DNA of 7,556 nucleotides from an uncultured Persicitalea sp. (GCA_950075905.1 CATMVR010000234.1:1-7556); one strand, 5' to 3'. Shown: positions 1 through 6,231, numbered from the stretch's first letter. Program-made: numbers and translations. Notes: generated from the letters alone by a model not told the origin.

Positions 1-54
1 TTTCTCGCCTTTTTCGTCAAACTTTTTCAGCAGGGTCGTAAATCGTATCATCAT
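1..54 (-). CDS. N-terminal fragment of a DUF1905-like protein (runs off the left edge)
   Basis: Eighteen codons are open from the ATG at 54 to the window edge and read MMIRFTTLLKKFDEKGEK. This resembles the opening of DUF1905 / YdeI-OmpD-associated proteins, which typically begin with an M-I-x-F-T strand followed by F-x-x-x-G-E-K. A second ATG at 51 is an equally possible start. The gene begins 18 bp after the stop of the epimerase-like gene on the same strand, so it is probably the third gene of that transcript. No clear Shine-Dalgarno is seen, which is normal for Bacteroidota. With only 18 residues the family call is tentative. Confidence 0.45.
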   Translation of the reverse strand, partial: MMIRFTTLLKKFDEKGEK

Positions 55-72
55 TTTGTGGGCAAAATTACC

Positions 73-1023
73 TTACACTTCCATGCCATTCACCACCGCC
101 TTGACGGCCTCCTGCGGGGTGGTAGGTTTGAAGTCAAATCTTTTCTCAAACTTACTGCTATCAAACACATAGTCGCGGTCGTACTGGTAGGACATTTCCT
201 TAAACTCCCGCATGATCGGAATAAAGATGCCCAGCACACTCAGCAGCCACACGGGTATGGCCTGTACCTTTGGCGCTACGTTCATTTCTTTGGCAAACAG
301 ATCTACCCAGTCTTTGCCGGTTAGGGGAGTGCGGTCGGTGGGCAGATGCCACACCTGATTGTAAGCATCGGGCGTATTGCCCAGCAGGGCCGTGGCCTTA
401 CCGGCATCAGGAGTAAAGGTGAAGTTGTGCAGTTTGTCGGTACTTGCAAACCAATCGGCTTTTTTGCCTTTTAGAAAGTTTTTATGAACCATTTCCTCAA
501 TCACGCTATTTTTGGGGCCCAAAAAGTCGGCCGCGCGGGCTATTAGCGCCGTTAGTTTGCCGCTGTTTATTCCCTCCATAATCATTTCTGCTACCTCTTT
601 CCGCACTTCCCCTTTTTTACTGGTGGGCCGGTTGGGAGTTTCTTCGGTCAGATGGCCCAAGTGCTCCGGATCATACATATATATATTGTCAAAAAATACC
701 AGTTTGGCCTGATGACGGATGCAGGCATCGATCACATGGCGTATGAAAGGGGGCCAGGTAGCTTGCCATACTTTGGTGCTGTACTCAAAGCCCACCGTTA
801 CGTACACAATAGCCGAACCCGCCACCGCCCGGTCTATATCGTCGGCTTTGGTCAGGTCGGCGGGCATCAGTTCGTCGGTTTCGTTGACCTTTTTTGGATT
901 TCGGCTTACCAGCCGGATGCGGTTGGTGTAGGCGGGCAGGGCTTTGGCGAGTTCGACGCCGATGGAGCCACCCGAGCCGAGGATAGTCTGCAAAGCGTTG
1001 GAGTCTGTTGTTTGTGAGGGCAT
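73..1023 (-). CDS. NAD-dependent epimerase/dehydratase-family (atypical SDR) protein
   Basis: This is a 316-residue Rossmann-fold protein of the extended/atypical short-chain dehydrogenase group, presumably a cytoplasmic NAD(P)-dependent oxidoreductase or nucleotide-binding regulator; the substrate cannot be told. The dinucleotide loop is GSGGSIG at residues 16-22 after a hydrophobic strand. R37 and R41 follow strand 2, which hints at NADP(H) preference. ADLT at 55-58 and VTVGFEY near 76-82 match strands 3 and 4 of the fold. FFDNIYMYDP at 110-119 followed by TEETP and SKKGEVR (135-141) matches the subfamily pattern. The classical Y-x-x-x-K catalytic pair is not seen at the usual place, as in NmrA-like members, so true catalysis is uncertain. 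The length is normal for the family. The only good start is the ATG at 1023. It lies 11 bp downstream of the acetyltransferase stop, so the two are likely co-transcribed. Confidence 0.85.
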   Translation of the reverse strand: MPSQTTDSNALQTILGSGGSIGVELAKALPAYTNRIRLVSRNPKKVNETDELMPADLTKADDIDRAVAGSAIVYVTVGFEYSTKVWQATWPPFIRHVIDACIRHQAKLVFFDNIYMYDPEHLGHLTEETPNRPTSKKGEVRKEVAEMIMEGINSGKLTALIARAADFLGPKNSVIEEMVHKNFLKGKKADWFASTDKLHNFTFTPDAGKATALLGNTPDAYNQVWHLPTDRTPLTGKDWVDLFAKEMNVAPKVQAIPVWLLSVLGIFIPIMREFKEMSYQYDRDYVFDSSKFEKRFDFKPTTPQEAVKAVVNGMEV

Positions 1024-1034
1024 ATTTTTAGAGA

Positions 1035-1535
1035 TTAGAGTAAGGTTTTTTCGAGTATATAATCTTCCATCAGAAAACCGTTTCCGATGTCAATGTCTTC
1101 ACTTCCAATGATGGCAAAACCCAGCTTTTGGTAAAACTGCACGGCTTTGTTATAGCGGTTGACGTTCAGAGTCAGGACATTATTACCATTATCGCGGGCG
1201 ATTTGTTCTGCCTGGCTCAGTAAGTGCTTGCCCACTCCCTTGCCCTGGGTGGCCGGTAAAACGTATATTTTGTGAATCTTTGTTTTAGCGGTTCCTGCAT
1301 AGGAAAGTTCGTAAGAAAGGTACCCCAGGCAACTACCTTCTTCCTCGGCCAACAGAAAAACATGGTTTCTTTCCTCAACCTGTTCCCAAAGCGCTGACAA
1401 ACTGTACATTCTGTCGAGCATGTACGCTATTTGCGGGGCAGAAAGAATTTCACCAAAGGTTACGGGCCAGGTTTGGTGGGCTACTTCCTGGATAGCTCGA
1501 TAATCCTCTGGGGTAGCGGAGCGAATGGTTATCAT
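1035..1535 (-). CDS. GNAT-family N-acetyltransferase
   Basis: This 166-residue cytoplasmic protein has one GNAT domain, which transfers an acetyl group from acetyl-CoA to an amine; the acceptor is unknown. The N-terminus ITIRSATPEDY is the usual strand 1 / helix 1 opening. The acetyl-CoA pyrophosphate loop is QGKGVG at residues 97-102, after the strand KIHKIYVLP. NRYNKAVQFYQKLGF at 126-140 is the conserved motif B region. I chose the ATG at 1535 rather than an upstream in-frame GTG at 1556. It has AGGA seven bases upstream and the domain begins immediately after it; the GTG would add seven residues without homology value. It is the first gene of a minus-strand run with the epimerase-like protein (11-bp gap) and the DUF1905-like fragment. 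No convincing -33/-7 promoter was found in the 170-bp divergent spacer. Confidence 0.88.
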   Translation of the reverse strand: MITIRSATPEDYRAIQEVAHQTWPVTFGEILSAPQIAYMLDRMYSLSALWEQVEERNHVFLLAEEEGSCLGYLSYELSYAGTAKTKIHKIYVLPATQGKGVGKHLLSQAEQIARDNGNNVLTLNVNRYNKAVQFYQKLGFAIIGSEDIDIGNGFLMEDYILEKTLL

Positions 1536-1542
1536 GGATGAT

Positions 1543-1546
1543 TCCT
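1543..1546 (-). promoter_or_regulatory. Shine-Dalgarno AGGA deciding the acetyltransferase start
   Basis: AGGA on the minus strand ends seven bases before the ATG at 1535. It lies inside the extension that the alternative GTG start at 1556 would use, so it favours the ATG. It is short and may be fortuitous. Confidence 0.4.
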
Positions 1547-1705
1547 GATTGAGCACGCAATTTAAAAGTTTGTTGGTGTATAGTACATACCCTGCTACCC
1601 TTGAATTTGACCATTAATCTAAATACGATTGGGTCAAAAGCTTGAAAGGCTTTAATTTATAGTCTCTTATCCTTCCTTTTGTCAACTTCCAAACCCTATA
1701 AATTT

Positions 1706-2695
1706 ATGAAAGCCAGCATTTATACCGAATATGGTCCTCCCAGTGTTTTGGAGATCCGGGAAGTGGAGAAGCCGGTTCCCAAAGAAAACGAGATACTTGT
1801 ACGGGTACACGCTACGACGGTCAACCGCACAGACTGCGCCATGTTGCGGGCCAAGCCCTTCATCATGCGCTTTTTCACGGGACTCTTCACGCCCAGGAAA
1901 CCAATATTGGGTACCGAATTTGCGGGTACGGTAGAGGCGGTCGGGGCTGCTGTTACTTCGTATCGGGTGGGGGACAACGTTTTTGGGTTCGATGATAGCG
2001 GGGTAAGCTCCCATGCTGAGTACCTCACTTTGGGAGAAGACCAGGACTTCACCCTGATGCCCCCCAATACCACGTTTGAACAGGCGGCCGCTAGCCTGGA
2101 AGGAGCCCACTACGGCTACAATTTTATCGATAAAGTACCGCTTGAAGCGGGGCAGCTGGTACTTGTCAATGGGGCTTCGGGGGGGATTGGCTTGGCTACG
2201 GTGCAGATGCTGCACGCTTTGGGAGCGCGTGTCGTGGCTGTGTGCAACACTAAAAATCTGGAACTTGTGCAGTCGCTGGGAGCCGAACGGGTTATTGATT
2301 ATACGCAGGTGGATTTTACCAAGGATGAGGAGCGGTGCCATTACGTTTTTGATTCGGTGGGCAAAAGCTCGTTTGGAAAATGCAAATCCCTGTTGCGTCC
2401 GGGAGGTGCCTATATCTCATCAGAACTGGGTGAAGGGGCACAGAATGTTTTTCTGGCGTTGATTACCCCACTTTTTGGCAATAAAAAAGTAATATTCCCG
2501 ATTCCATCGGATCGGAAGAGGAGTATCTTTTTTATTAAAAAACTCATGGAGGAAGGAAAATTTAAGGCCGTTATTGACCGGACCTATCCTCTTGAAAAAA
2601 TTGCCGAGGCTTTTGATTATGTGGAGAAGGGATTGAAGACCGGGAATGTGGTGATCAGGCTCTATTCTGATGAAAAAGACTCTACTATATTTTGA
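1706..2695 (+). CDS. NAD(P)-dependent quinone-oxidoreductase-like dehydrogenase (MDR superfamily)
   Basis: This 329-residue medium-chain dehydrogenase/reductase is probably a cytoplasmic NADPH-dependent quinone or enone reductase. The N-terminal GroES-like domain starts MKASIYTEYGPPSVLEI and contains NRTDC (residues 40-44) and GTEFAG (69-74). The zinc ligands of true alcohol dehydrogenases are not seen, which fits the zinc-independent quinone oxidoreductase branch. The nucleotide-binding loop is NGASGGIG (155-162), followed by LGAERVIDY and VFDSVG, both typical of the family. The ATG at 1706 coincides with the family's usual N-terminus. An in-frame TTG at 1679 would add nine residues without family support and has no ribosome site. 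The gene stands alone: it diverges from the acetyltransferase operon and converges on the cyclase. The exact substrate is unknown. Confidence 0.88.
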   Translation: MKASIYTEYGPPSVLEIREVEKPVPKENEILVRVHATTVNRTDCAMLRAKPFIMRFFTGLFTPRKPILGTEFAGTVEAVGAAVTSYRVGDNVFGFDDSGVSSHAEYLTLGEDQDFTLMPPNTTFEQAAASLEGAHYGYNFIDKVPLEAGQLVLVNGASGGIGLATVQMLHALGARVVAVCNTKNLELVQSLGAERVIDYTQVDFTKDEERCHYVFDSVGKSSFGKCKSLLRPGGAYISSELGEGAQNVFLALITPLFGNKKVIFPIPSDRKRSIFFIKKLMEEGKFKAVIDRTYPLEKIAEAFDYVEKGLKTGNVVIRLYSDEKDSTIF

Positions 2696-2697
2696 AT

Positions 2698-2721
2698 TTT
2701 CAGTACAGGGTACAACTGAAA
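2698..2721. terminator. Hairpin between convergent genes (possible weak terminator)
   Basis: A perfect 7-bp inverted repeat, TTTCAGT and ACTGAAA, flanks a 10-base loop in the 38-bp gap between the dehydrogenase stop and the cyclase stop. Its position between convergent genes fits transcription termination. Neither side is followed by a clear T tract and the stem is AT-rich, so an intrinsic terminator is only suggested. Confidence 0.3.
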
Positions 2722-2733
2722 GAAGGTTTCCAT

Positions 2734-4293
2734 TCAAGTCAGAAAATACATTTTCAATAATCCGCGATTTTTGACCTCAATTTCGCCCCGGTATTCGCAG
2801 GGAAATTCATCCTTGACTTTCTGATAGGTAGTTTCGGAAATATTGATTCTACCAGGTTCAGATTTAGACTCCATCCGGGAAGCAATATTAACGGTATCTC
2901 CCCAGATATCATATTGCCATTTTTTTATGCCAACAATGCCCGCTACGACGGGGCCTGTATGCAGGCCAATCCTGATTTCAAAATGGCTCAAATCATCCGA
3001 AGCCCCTAATTCCCCGCTGACTAACTCGCTCATTTCTTTTGCAGCAAGCACCGCCTGAATAGCGTGGGTTTGATTAGATTTGGGGAGTCCGCAGGCACAC
3101 ATGTAAGAATCGCCAATGGTTTTTATTTTTTCAAGGCCATATTTGGTTGTTATCTCATCAAAAGCCTTAAAATAAAAATCAATACTACTGACCAGAATTT
3201 CCGGTTCTATATGTTCAGCTTTCTTAGAAAATTCGACAAAGTCTGTAAACAAAACTGTTACCTCGTCAAATTTTACAGCGCTTACTTTGCCATTCAATTT
3301 TAATTCCTCCGCAGTTTCAGCGGGCAAAATATTAAGTAATAAACTTTCAGATCTTTTCTTTTCCTTAGAAATAGTAATGTAGTACCAGTACAGGGTACCT
3401 AATATGACGATGGTAAGGCCAAGAATGATAAAAAGTGAAATCAGGATAATTCGTTGATTTTCCTTTTCCTGATTAAGTAGATCAACTTCGGTTTGCTTGC
3501 GTGATACCTCAAAATCAGTGCGCAAGTCAGCCATTGTCTGAACAGATTTGAGGTTGTTGACGCTATCTCTGTACACAACGAAATTTTTATAAAAGCCAAG
3601 AGAGGAGCGGTGATCTCCGGTATATTCGTACAGTTCGGATAATTTGAGATTAGCCTCGCTGATCTGATCCTTTAAGCCATACCGCTGCGCAAGGTCAAAG
3701 CTTCTCTGAGCGTAGCGAATAGCCGTAGCGGTGTTTCCTTTCTCGTGGTAGATATCCGCCATATACGTCAAATAGACGCAGATGGGGTAGTAGTCTTCCA
3801 ATTCTTCGAGCATCTGGATTGCTACACTGATATTCCTCTCGGCCAAGGAATTCTGGCCGGTATTGGCATATACCATACCGATATTACCCAAGCAGTACGC
3901 TTGTCCTACTGTATAATTTTTTTTCTCAAAAATGAGTTTGGCTTCCTCAAAATAGCGAAGGGCTTGCCGATGCCTTTTGCGGTTTAGCAGTTCGTCGCCG
4001 GCATTGGAAAGGGCAGATCCCAGAGGAATGGAATCATTGGACAGCCGCAGCGTTGCTATGCCTTTTTCATAGTAAAGCATGGCATTTTTGGGATTATTCG
4101 AAATGGAATAAACATCCCCGATGGCGCCATAAGAGATACCTTCTCCGGTCAGGAAGCTGGCCTGCCGGGCGGCGTGGCTACTCTTGATGTAGGAGTCAAG
4201 TGCCTGTTCAAGATCGCCCAGCAGTCGTTTCTTATTGCCTTTTTGAAAATACCCCCGGTGCAGGTAAAGGTAATTGCCTGATTTCCGGGACAA
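2734..4293 (-). CDS. TPR-containing class III adenylate cyclase, downstream part of an amber-interrupted gene
   Basis: The protein would convert ATP to cAMP. Over 519 residues from the TTG at 4293 it has TPR-like helical repeats (about 15-250), then a short polar helix. A transmembrane helix lies at about 281-305, followed by a positive KEKKR and a linker SLLLNILPAETAEELK, then a class III cyclase domain (about 344-519). Metal-binding Asp351 (FTDF) and Asp395 (IGDSY) are present. Lys391 and Asp462 (YDIWGD) are the adenine-selecting pair, and Asn469/Arg473 (TVNIASRM) are the transition-state residues, so the domain looks active and ATP-specific. The frame is open back to a TAG at 4402-4404, and beyond it continues to an ATG at 4515 with a signal peptide. 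The ancestral protein was therefore about 593 residues, with periplasmic TPRs and a cytoplasmic cyclase. In the downstream part no ATG precedes the TPRs; TTG at 4293 is the first conventional start. Whether this part is translated is unknown. Confidence 0.85.
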   Translation of the reverse strand: MSRKSGNYLYLHRGYFQKGNKKRLLGDLEQALDSYIKSSHAARQASFLTGEGISYGAIGDVYSISNNPKNAMLYYEKGIATLRLSNDSIPLGSALSNAGDELLNRKRHRQALRYFEEAKLIFEKKNYTVGQAYCLGNIGMVYANTGQNSLAERNISVAIQMLEELEDYYPICVYLTYMADIYHEKGNTATAIRYAQRSFDLAQRYGLKDQISEANLKLSELYEYTGDHRSSLGFYKNFVVYRDSVNNLKSVQTMADLRTDFEVSRKQTEVDLLNQEKENQRIILISLFIILGLTIVILGTLYWYYITISKEKKRSESLLLNILPAETAEELKLNGKVSAVKFDEVTVLFTDFVEFSKKAEHIEPEILVSSIDFYFKAFDEITTKYGLEKIKTIGDSYMCACGLPKSNQTHAIQAVLAAKEMSELVSGELGASDDLSHFEIRIGLHTGPVVAGIVGIKKWQYDIWGDTVNIASRMESKSEPGRINISETTYQKVKDEFPCEYRGEIEVKNRGLLKMYFLT

Positions 4294-4302
4294 TGCTATT
4301 AA

Positions 4303-4308
4303 CTCCTC
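4303..4308 (-). promoter_or_regulatory. GAGGAG, possible ribosome site for a restart at TTG 4293
   Basis: On the minus strand GAGGAG ends nine bases before TTG at 4293 and lies downstream of the in-frame TAG. It could support reinitiation of the cyclase without its signal peptide. These six bases also encode Glu-Glu in the ancestral frame, so the match may be chance. Confidence 0.25.
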
Positions 4309-4401
4309 AGCGTATTTCAGAGATAAGTTGAGATCATTTACTTCATTAAAGGACAGCTTTCTAAGTAATTCGAGCCTGGCAATACCTTTTACAGTATCTG
4401 C

Positions 4402-4515
4402 CTAGTAAAAATGGACAAGGCTATCCGCCAGCTTTTGATTTTGGCCGGAGGTTGGTTGAACAAATAGGCAATAAATACCTATAAATAAAATGACTTCTAA
4501 TAACTTTTTAGGCAT
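4402..4515 (-). pseudogene. Detached 5' end of the TPR-adenylate cyclase gene: signal peptide ending at an in-frame TAG
   Basis: From the ATG at 4515 the frame reads MPKKLLEV, then a hydrophobic stretch ILFIGIYCLFV, then PTSGQNQKLADSLVHFY, and meets TAG as codon 38. The positive start, hydrophobic core and small residues before Gln25 form a good Sec signal peptide. After the TAG the same frame continues without a break into ADTVKGIARLELL and the TPR region, so this is one gene with a nonsense codon, not two genes. A single C-to-T change (CAG to TAG) would explain it. The ATG overlaps the stop of the upstream small gene by 8 nt (ATGCCTAA), which also argues that 4515 was the real start. Sequencing error, suppression and recent inactivation cannot be told apart here. 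Confidence 0.75.
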
Positions 4516-4888
4516 CCATTTGCAACTTTGGATCGTCATAAAGGATCGGACCACTTGATGTTATTTTAAATCCAATTTTGTAGGATTCATATTTGCCTTT
4601 TCCGGGAGATAATTTAATTACCTTTCCAGTAAGTACACCATTATTAATAGTTGGATTTCCTTGTAATAGGTCTATTGATTTTGAATCAAATGAAGGGTCT
4701 CCTGATGTTGTTTTAGTTACAGATACCAGGCTATCAAGGTTACTTCCTTGTGGATCAAGTTCCCAGGTTACAGTATCATCTGGAAGAACATTTGTTGTTA
4801 ACTGGTCATTACCAGGATTATGGTTTTGACTGTCCCTCAGTTTTAAATTATTTGAATTTCCATTGCGACTTACATAGATGGTTGGCAT
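4508..4888 (-). CDS. Small protein of unknown function, translationally coupled to the TPR-cyclase
   Basis: I do not recognise a named family. The 126-residue product has no signal peptide or membrane segment and opens MPTIYVSRNGNSNNLKLRD. It is rich in Asn, Asp, Ser, Thr and Gly, with alternating hydrophobic residues that suggest an all-beta fold. LPDDTVTWELD (about residues 35-45) recalls the P-G-D-T-V-T-W strand of cupredoxin-like or Ig-like sandwiches, but no His/Cys copper ligands are seen. The end, YKIGFKITSSGPILYDDPKL, loosely recalls the Y-x-DP end of AidA/PixA-type proteins; this is only a visual resemblance. Its stop overlaps the cyclase ATG at 4515 by 8 nt, so the two are likely co-translated and functionally linked. 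The gene is visibly AT-richer than the flanking metabolic genes. The ATG at 4888 is preferred because a promoter-like motif lies about 45 bp upstream. Confidence 0.65.
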   Translation of the reverse strand: MPTIYVSRNGNSNNLKLRDSQNHNPGNDQLTTNVLPDDTVTWELDPQGSNLDSLVSVTKTTSGDPSFDSKSIDLLQGNPTINNGVLTGKVIKLSPGKGKYESYKIGFKITSSGPILYDDPKLQMDA

Positions 4889-4934
4889 AGTCTTAGAGGT
4901 TTAGAGTTTATTAGTTCGTATTTTTAAAAATATA

Positions 4935-4963
4935 CAAATAGAATTTAAGGGAAAGCATTCAAA
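4935..4963 (-). promoter_or_regulatory. Candidate Bacteroidota promoter for the small protein / cyclase unit
   Basis: Read on the minus strand, TTTG (4963-4960) is followed after 17 bases by TCTATTTG (4942-4935). This is one mismatch from the Bacteroidota -7 consensus TAnnTTTG and within the usual spacing of the -33 TTTG. Transcription would start near 4928, giving a leader of about 40 nt before the ATG at 4888. It is a motif match only. Confidence 0.35.
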
Positions 4964-5142
4964 CTGCCTCCCAAAAATATTTTTCGAGAAATAAATTGTT
5001 TATTCTTAGGCTAGTAATATAAACCAGGGTGGTATTTTTTTTAGAAAATTAATTAAACAAATTTTTAAAAGCAAATTATAAACGAATTGTTTTAGTAAAC
5101 CATCATTTTTAAAGACTTTACTCAAAGTGTATCGAAAAGCTT

Positions 5143-5180
5143 ATTTGCAAACTCCTTTGTACTACCATGCAAATTAGTAC
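5143..5180. repeat. Nested inverted repeats, possible operator
   Basis: Two perfect inverted repeats interlock. ATTTGCA (5143-5149) pairs with TGCAAAT (5168-5174) across 18 bases. GTACTA (5159-5164) pairs with TAGTAC (5175-5180) across 10 bases. They lie 35 bp upstream of the -7 motif of the TIM-barrel gene, where an activator or repressor could bind. The region is AT-rich, so chance matches are possible and no regulator is identified. Confidence 0.3.
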
Positions 5181-5214
5181 TTTTTAATTACAAAATTTAA
5201 TACATTTATATGCA

Positions 5215-5222
5215 TACTTTTG
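5215..5222 (+). promoter_or_regulatory. Candidate -7 element (TACTTTTG) for the TIM-barrel gene
   Basis: TACTTTTG matches the Bacteroidota consensus TAnnTTTG exactly and ends 20 bases before the ATG at 5243, which implies a short leader of roughly 14 nt. A matching -33 TTG/TTTG is not evident at 17-23 bases upstream, so the call rests on one box. Confidence 0.4.
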
Positions 5223-5242
5223 AAACCTAAATTTATGTTATT

Positions 5243-6100
5243 ATGAACAGAAGAGCCTTTATCCAAAACAGTGCATTGGGCCTGACGACAGCTGCCTTTC
5301 TTCCCGCGCTGGCGCAGCAGGAGGCTTTTGGCAATGCCGTAAAACAGCCCATTGGTTTTCAGTCGTACGTGCTTCGCAAGGAAATAAACGAAGACATACA
5401 GGGTACCTTGAAGCAGATGAAAGACCTCGGGTACCAGCACGTAGAAATGTGCTCGCCCTCGGGCTACCAGAAATTTGCTTTTCCCTCGCTGGTGAAGTAC
5501 TCCGGCAAAGAGCTGAAACAGATCATTACGGACGCGGGCCTGGAATGCGAGAGTTGCCACTTTACGTTGCCGGAAATGCGGACCAACCTCGACGAGCGTC
5601 TGGAATTTGCCCGGCAAATGGGGTTGAAGTACATGGTATGTTCCGGCGGGCTGGCCGCCAAAACGCTGGATGAGATCAAAAGCAAATGCGAAGAAATGAA
5701 CCGCATTGGCGAAAAAATCACCCAAGCCGGCTTCACGACGGGCTACCACAATCATAACGTGGAGTTCGAATCGAGCTACGGCGGGAAGGTGATGTACGAT
5801 GTGCTGATGGAGGAGGTGAATCCTGATTTTGTCAAGATGCAGTTTCAGGTGGCCGTGGCGACGCTGGGCTACAAAGCGGCCGACTATTTCCGGAAGTACC
5901 CCGGTCGTTTTATTTCCGCCCACTTGCAGGACTACGACCCTAACGATTACAAAAAAGAAGTGGTGCTGGGCCGGGGCATTGTGGACTGGAAGGATTTCTT
6001 TGCTGCCTCCAAAAAGGGCGGAGTCAAACTGGTCTACGTCGAAATGGAGTCGAACCCCGGCACGTTGAAAGATAGCGTGGCGTATTTGAAAAAGTTGTAG
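5243..6100 (+). CDS. Exported sugar phosphate isomerase/epimerase-like TIM-barrel protein
   Basis: This 285-residue protein belongs to the xylose-isomerase-like / AP-endonuclease-2 TIM-barrel superfamily, and probably isomerises, epimerises or cleaves a sugar derivative outside the cytoplasm. The N-terminus MNRRAFIQ is a Tat-like twin-arginine start, followed by a weakly hydrophobic stretch and an A-x-A-type site at PALA (residues 21-24), so export to the periplasm is likely. Barrel landmarks are FQSYVLR (39-45), GYQHVEM (64-70), SCHFTLPEM (104-112), YHNHNVEF (168-175), ISAHLQDYD (224-232) and VYVEME (264-269). Likely metal ligands are Glu174, His227 and Glu267; at the expected Asp position (MQFQ) there is Gln202. 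The length is normal. The ATG at 5243 is the only start that keeps the signal peptide. It converges on the GH2 gene. The exact substrate cannot be told. Confidence 0.85.
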   Translation: MNRRAFIQNSALGLTTAAFLPALAQQEAFGNAVKQPIGFQSYVLRKEINEDIQGTLKQMKDLGYQHVEMCSPSGYQKFAFPSLVKYSGKELKQIITDAGLECESCHFTLPEMRTNLDERLEFARQMGLKYMVCSGGLAAKTLDEIKSKCEEMNRIGEKITQAGFTTGYHNHNVEFESSYGGKVMYDVLMEEVNPDFVKMQFQVAVATLGYKAADYFRKYPGRFISAHLQDYDPNDYKKEVVLGRGIVDWKDFFAASKKGGVKLVYVEMESNPGTLKDSVAYLKKL

Positions 6101-6117
6101 GTGTAGTGCAGCTTCTT

Positions 6118-6142
6118 AAAAACGCCTTTGAAATACAAAGCG
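6118..6142 (-). terminator. Possible intrinsic terminator downstream of the GH2 gene
   Basis: On the minus strand CGC-TTTG, a 5-base loop TATTT, then CAAA, one bulged G and GCG form a short stem followed directly by TTTTT. It lies about 33 bp past the ancestral GH2 stop at 6175. The stem is weak (seven pairs with a bulge), so efficiency is doubtful. Confidence 0.35.
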
Positions 6143-6174
6143 GAGCTTCAATGGTTGACACATGTTGGCTATTG

Positions 6175-6231
6175 TTACTTCGTCGTGATCCTTATTTCGG
6201 CGGGAGACAGTCCGGGGGCAGAGGCTTTCAG
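6175..6231 (-). pseudogene. Out-of-frame C-terminal tail of the GH2 gene after a one-base deletion
   Basis: The frame beginning at CTG 6231 reads LKASAPGLSPAEIRITTK and ends at TAA 6177-6175. This is what a GH2_C5-type domain would have after the upstream frame's last residues KPGTIT: a further strand, then an A-x-G-L turn and a final strand. Joining the two needs ATTACC-CTG, but the sequence has ATTACCTG, that is, one C fewer. The reading frame therefore falls into TGA at 6230-6228 instead of finishing 18 residues later. Confidence 0.7.

Larger units (their letters stand above)
4889..5242. other. AT-rich divergent intergenic region (354 bp)
   Basis: This spacer lies between the small gene (minus) and the TIM-barrel gene (plus). 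I see no convincing coding frame. It holds a perfect 12-bp palindrome AAAAATATTTTT (4973-4984), a promoter-like motif for the minus gene, nested inverted repeats (5143-5180) and a -7 motif for the plus gene. It is much richer in A and T than the sugar genes to its right. Confidence 0.6.

Noticed and set aside
676..688. ATATATAT run
   Set aside because: It encodes the Ile-Tyr-Met-Tyr segment of the epimerase-like protein; there is no sign of a microsatellite with function.
652..1017. Plus-strand open frame of 121 codons opposite the epimerase-like gene
   Set aside because: Antisense shadow; the minus frame has the dinucleotide loop and family motifs.
1679..1705. Upstream TTG start for the dehydrogenase
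   Set aside because: It would add nine residues before the family's normal N-terminus and has no ribosome site.
1682..2341. Minus-strand open frame of 219 codons opposite the MDR dehydrogenase
   Set aside because: Antisense shadow of a gene with a clear NGASGGIG nucleotide-binding loop.
5174..5923. Long minus-strand open frame (249 codons) opposite the TIM-barrel gene
   Set aside because: It is antisense to a gene with clear family motifs and a signal peptide; its own translation is His/Arg-rich with no recognisable domain.
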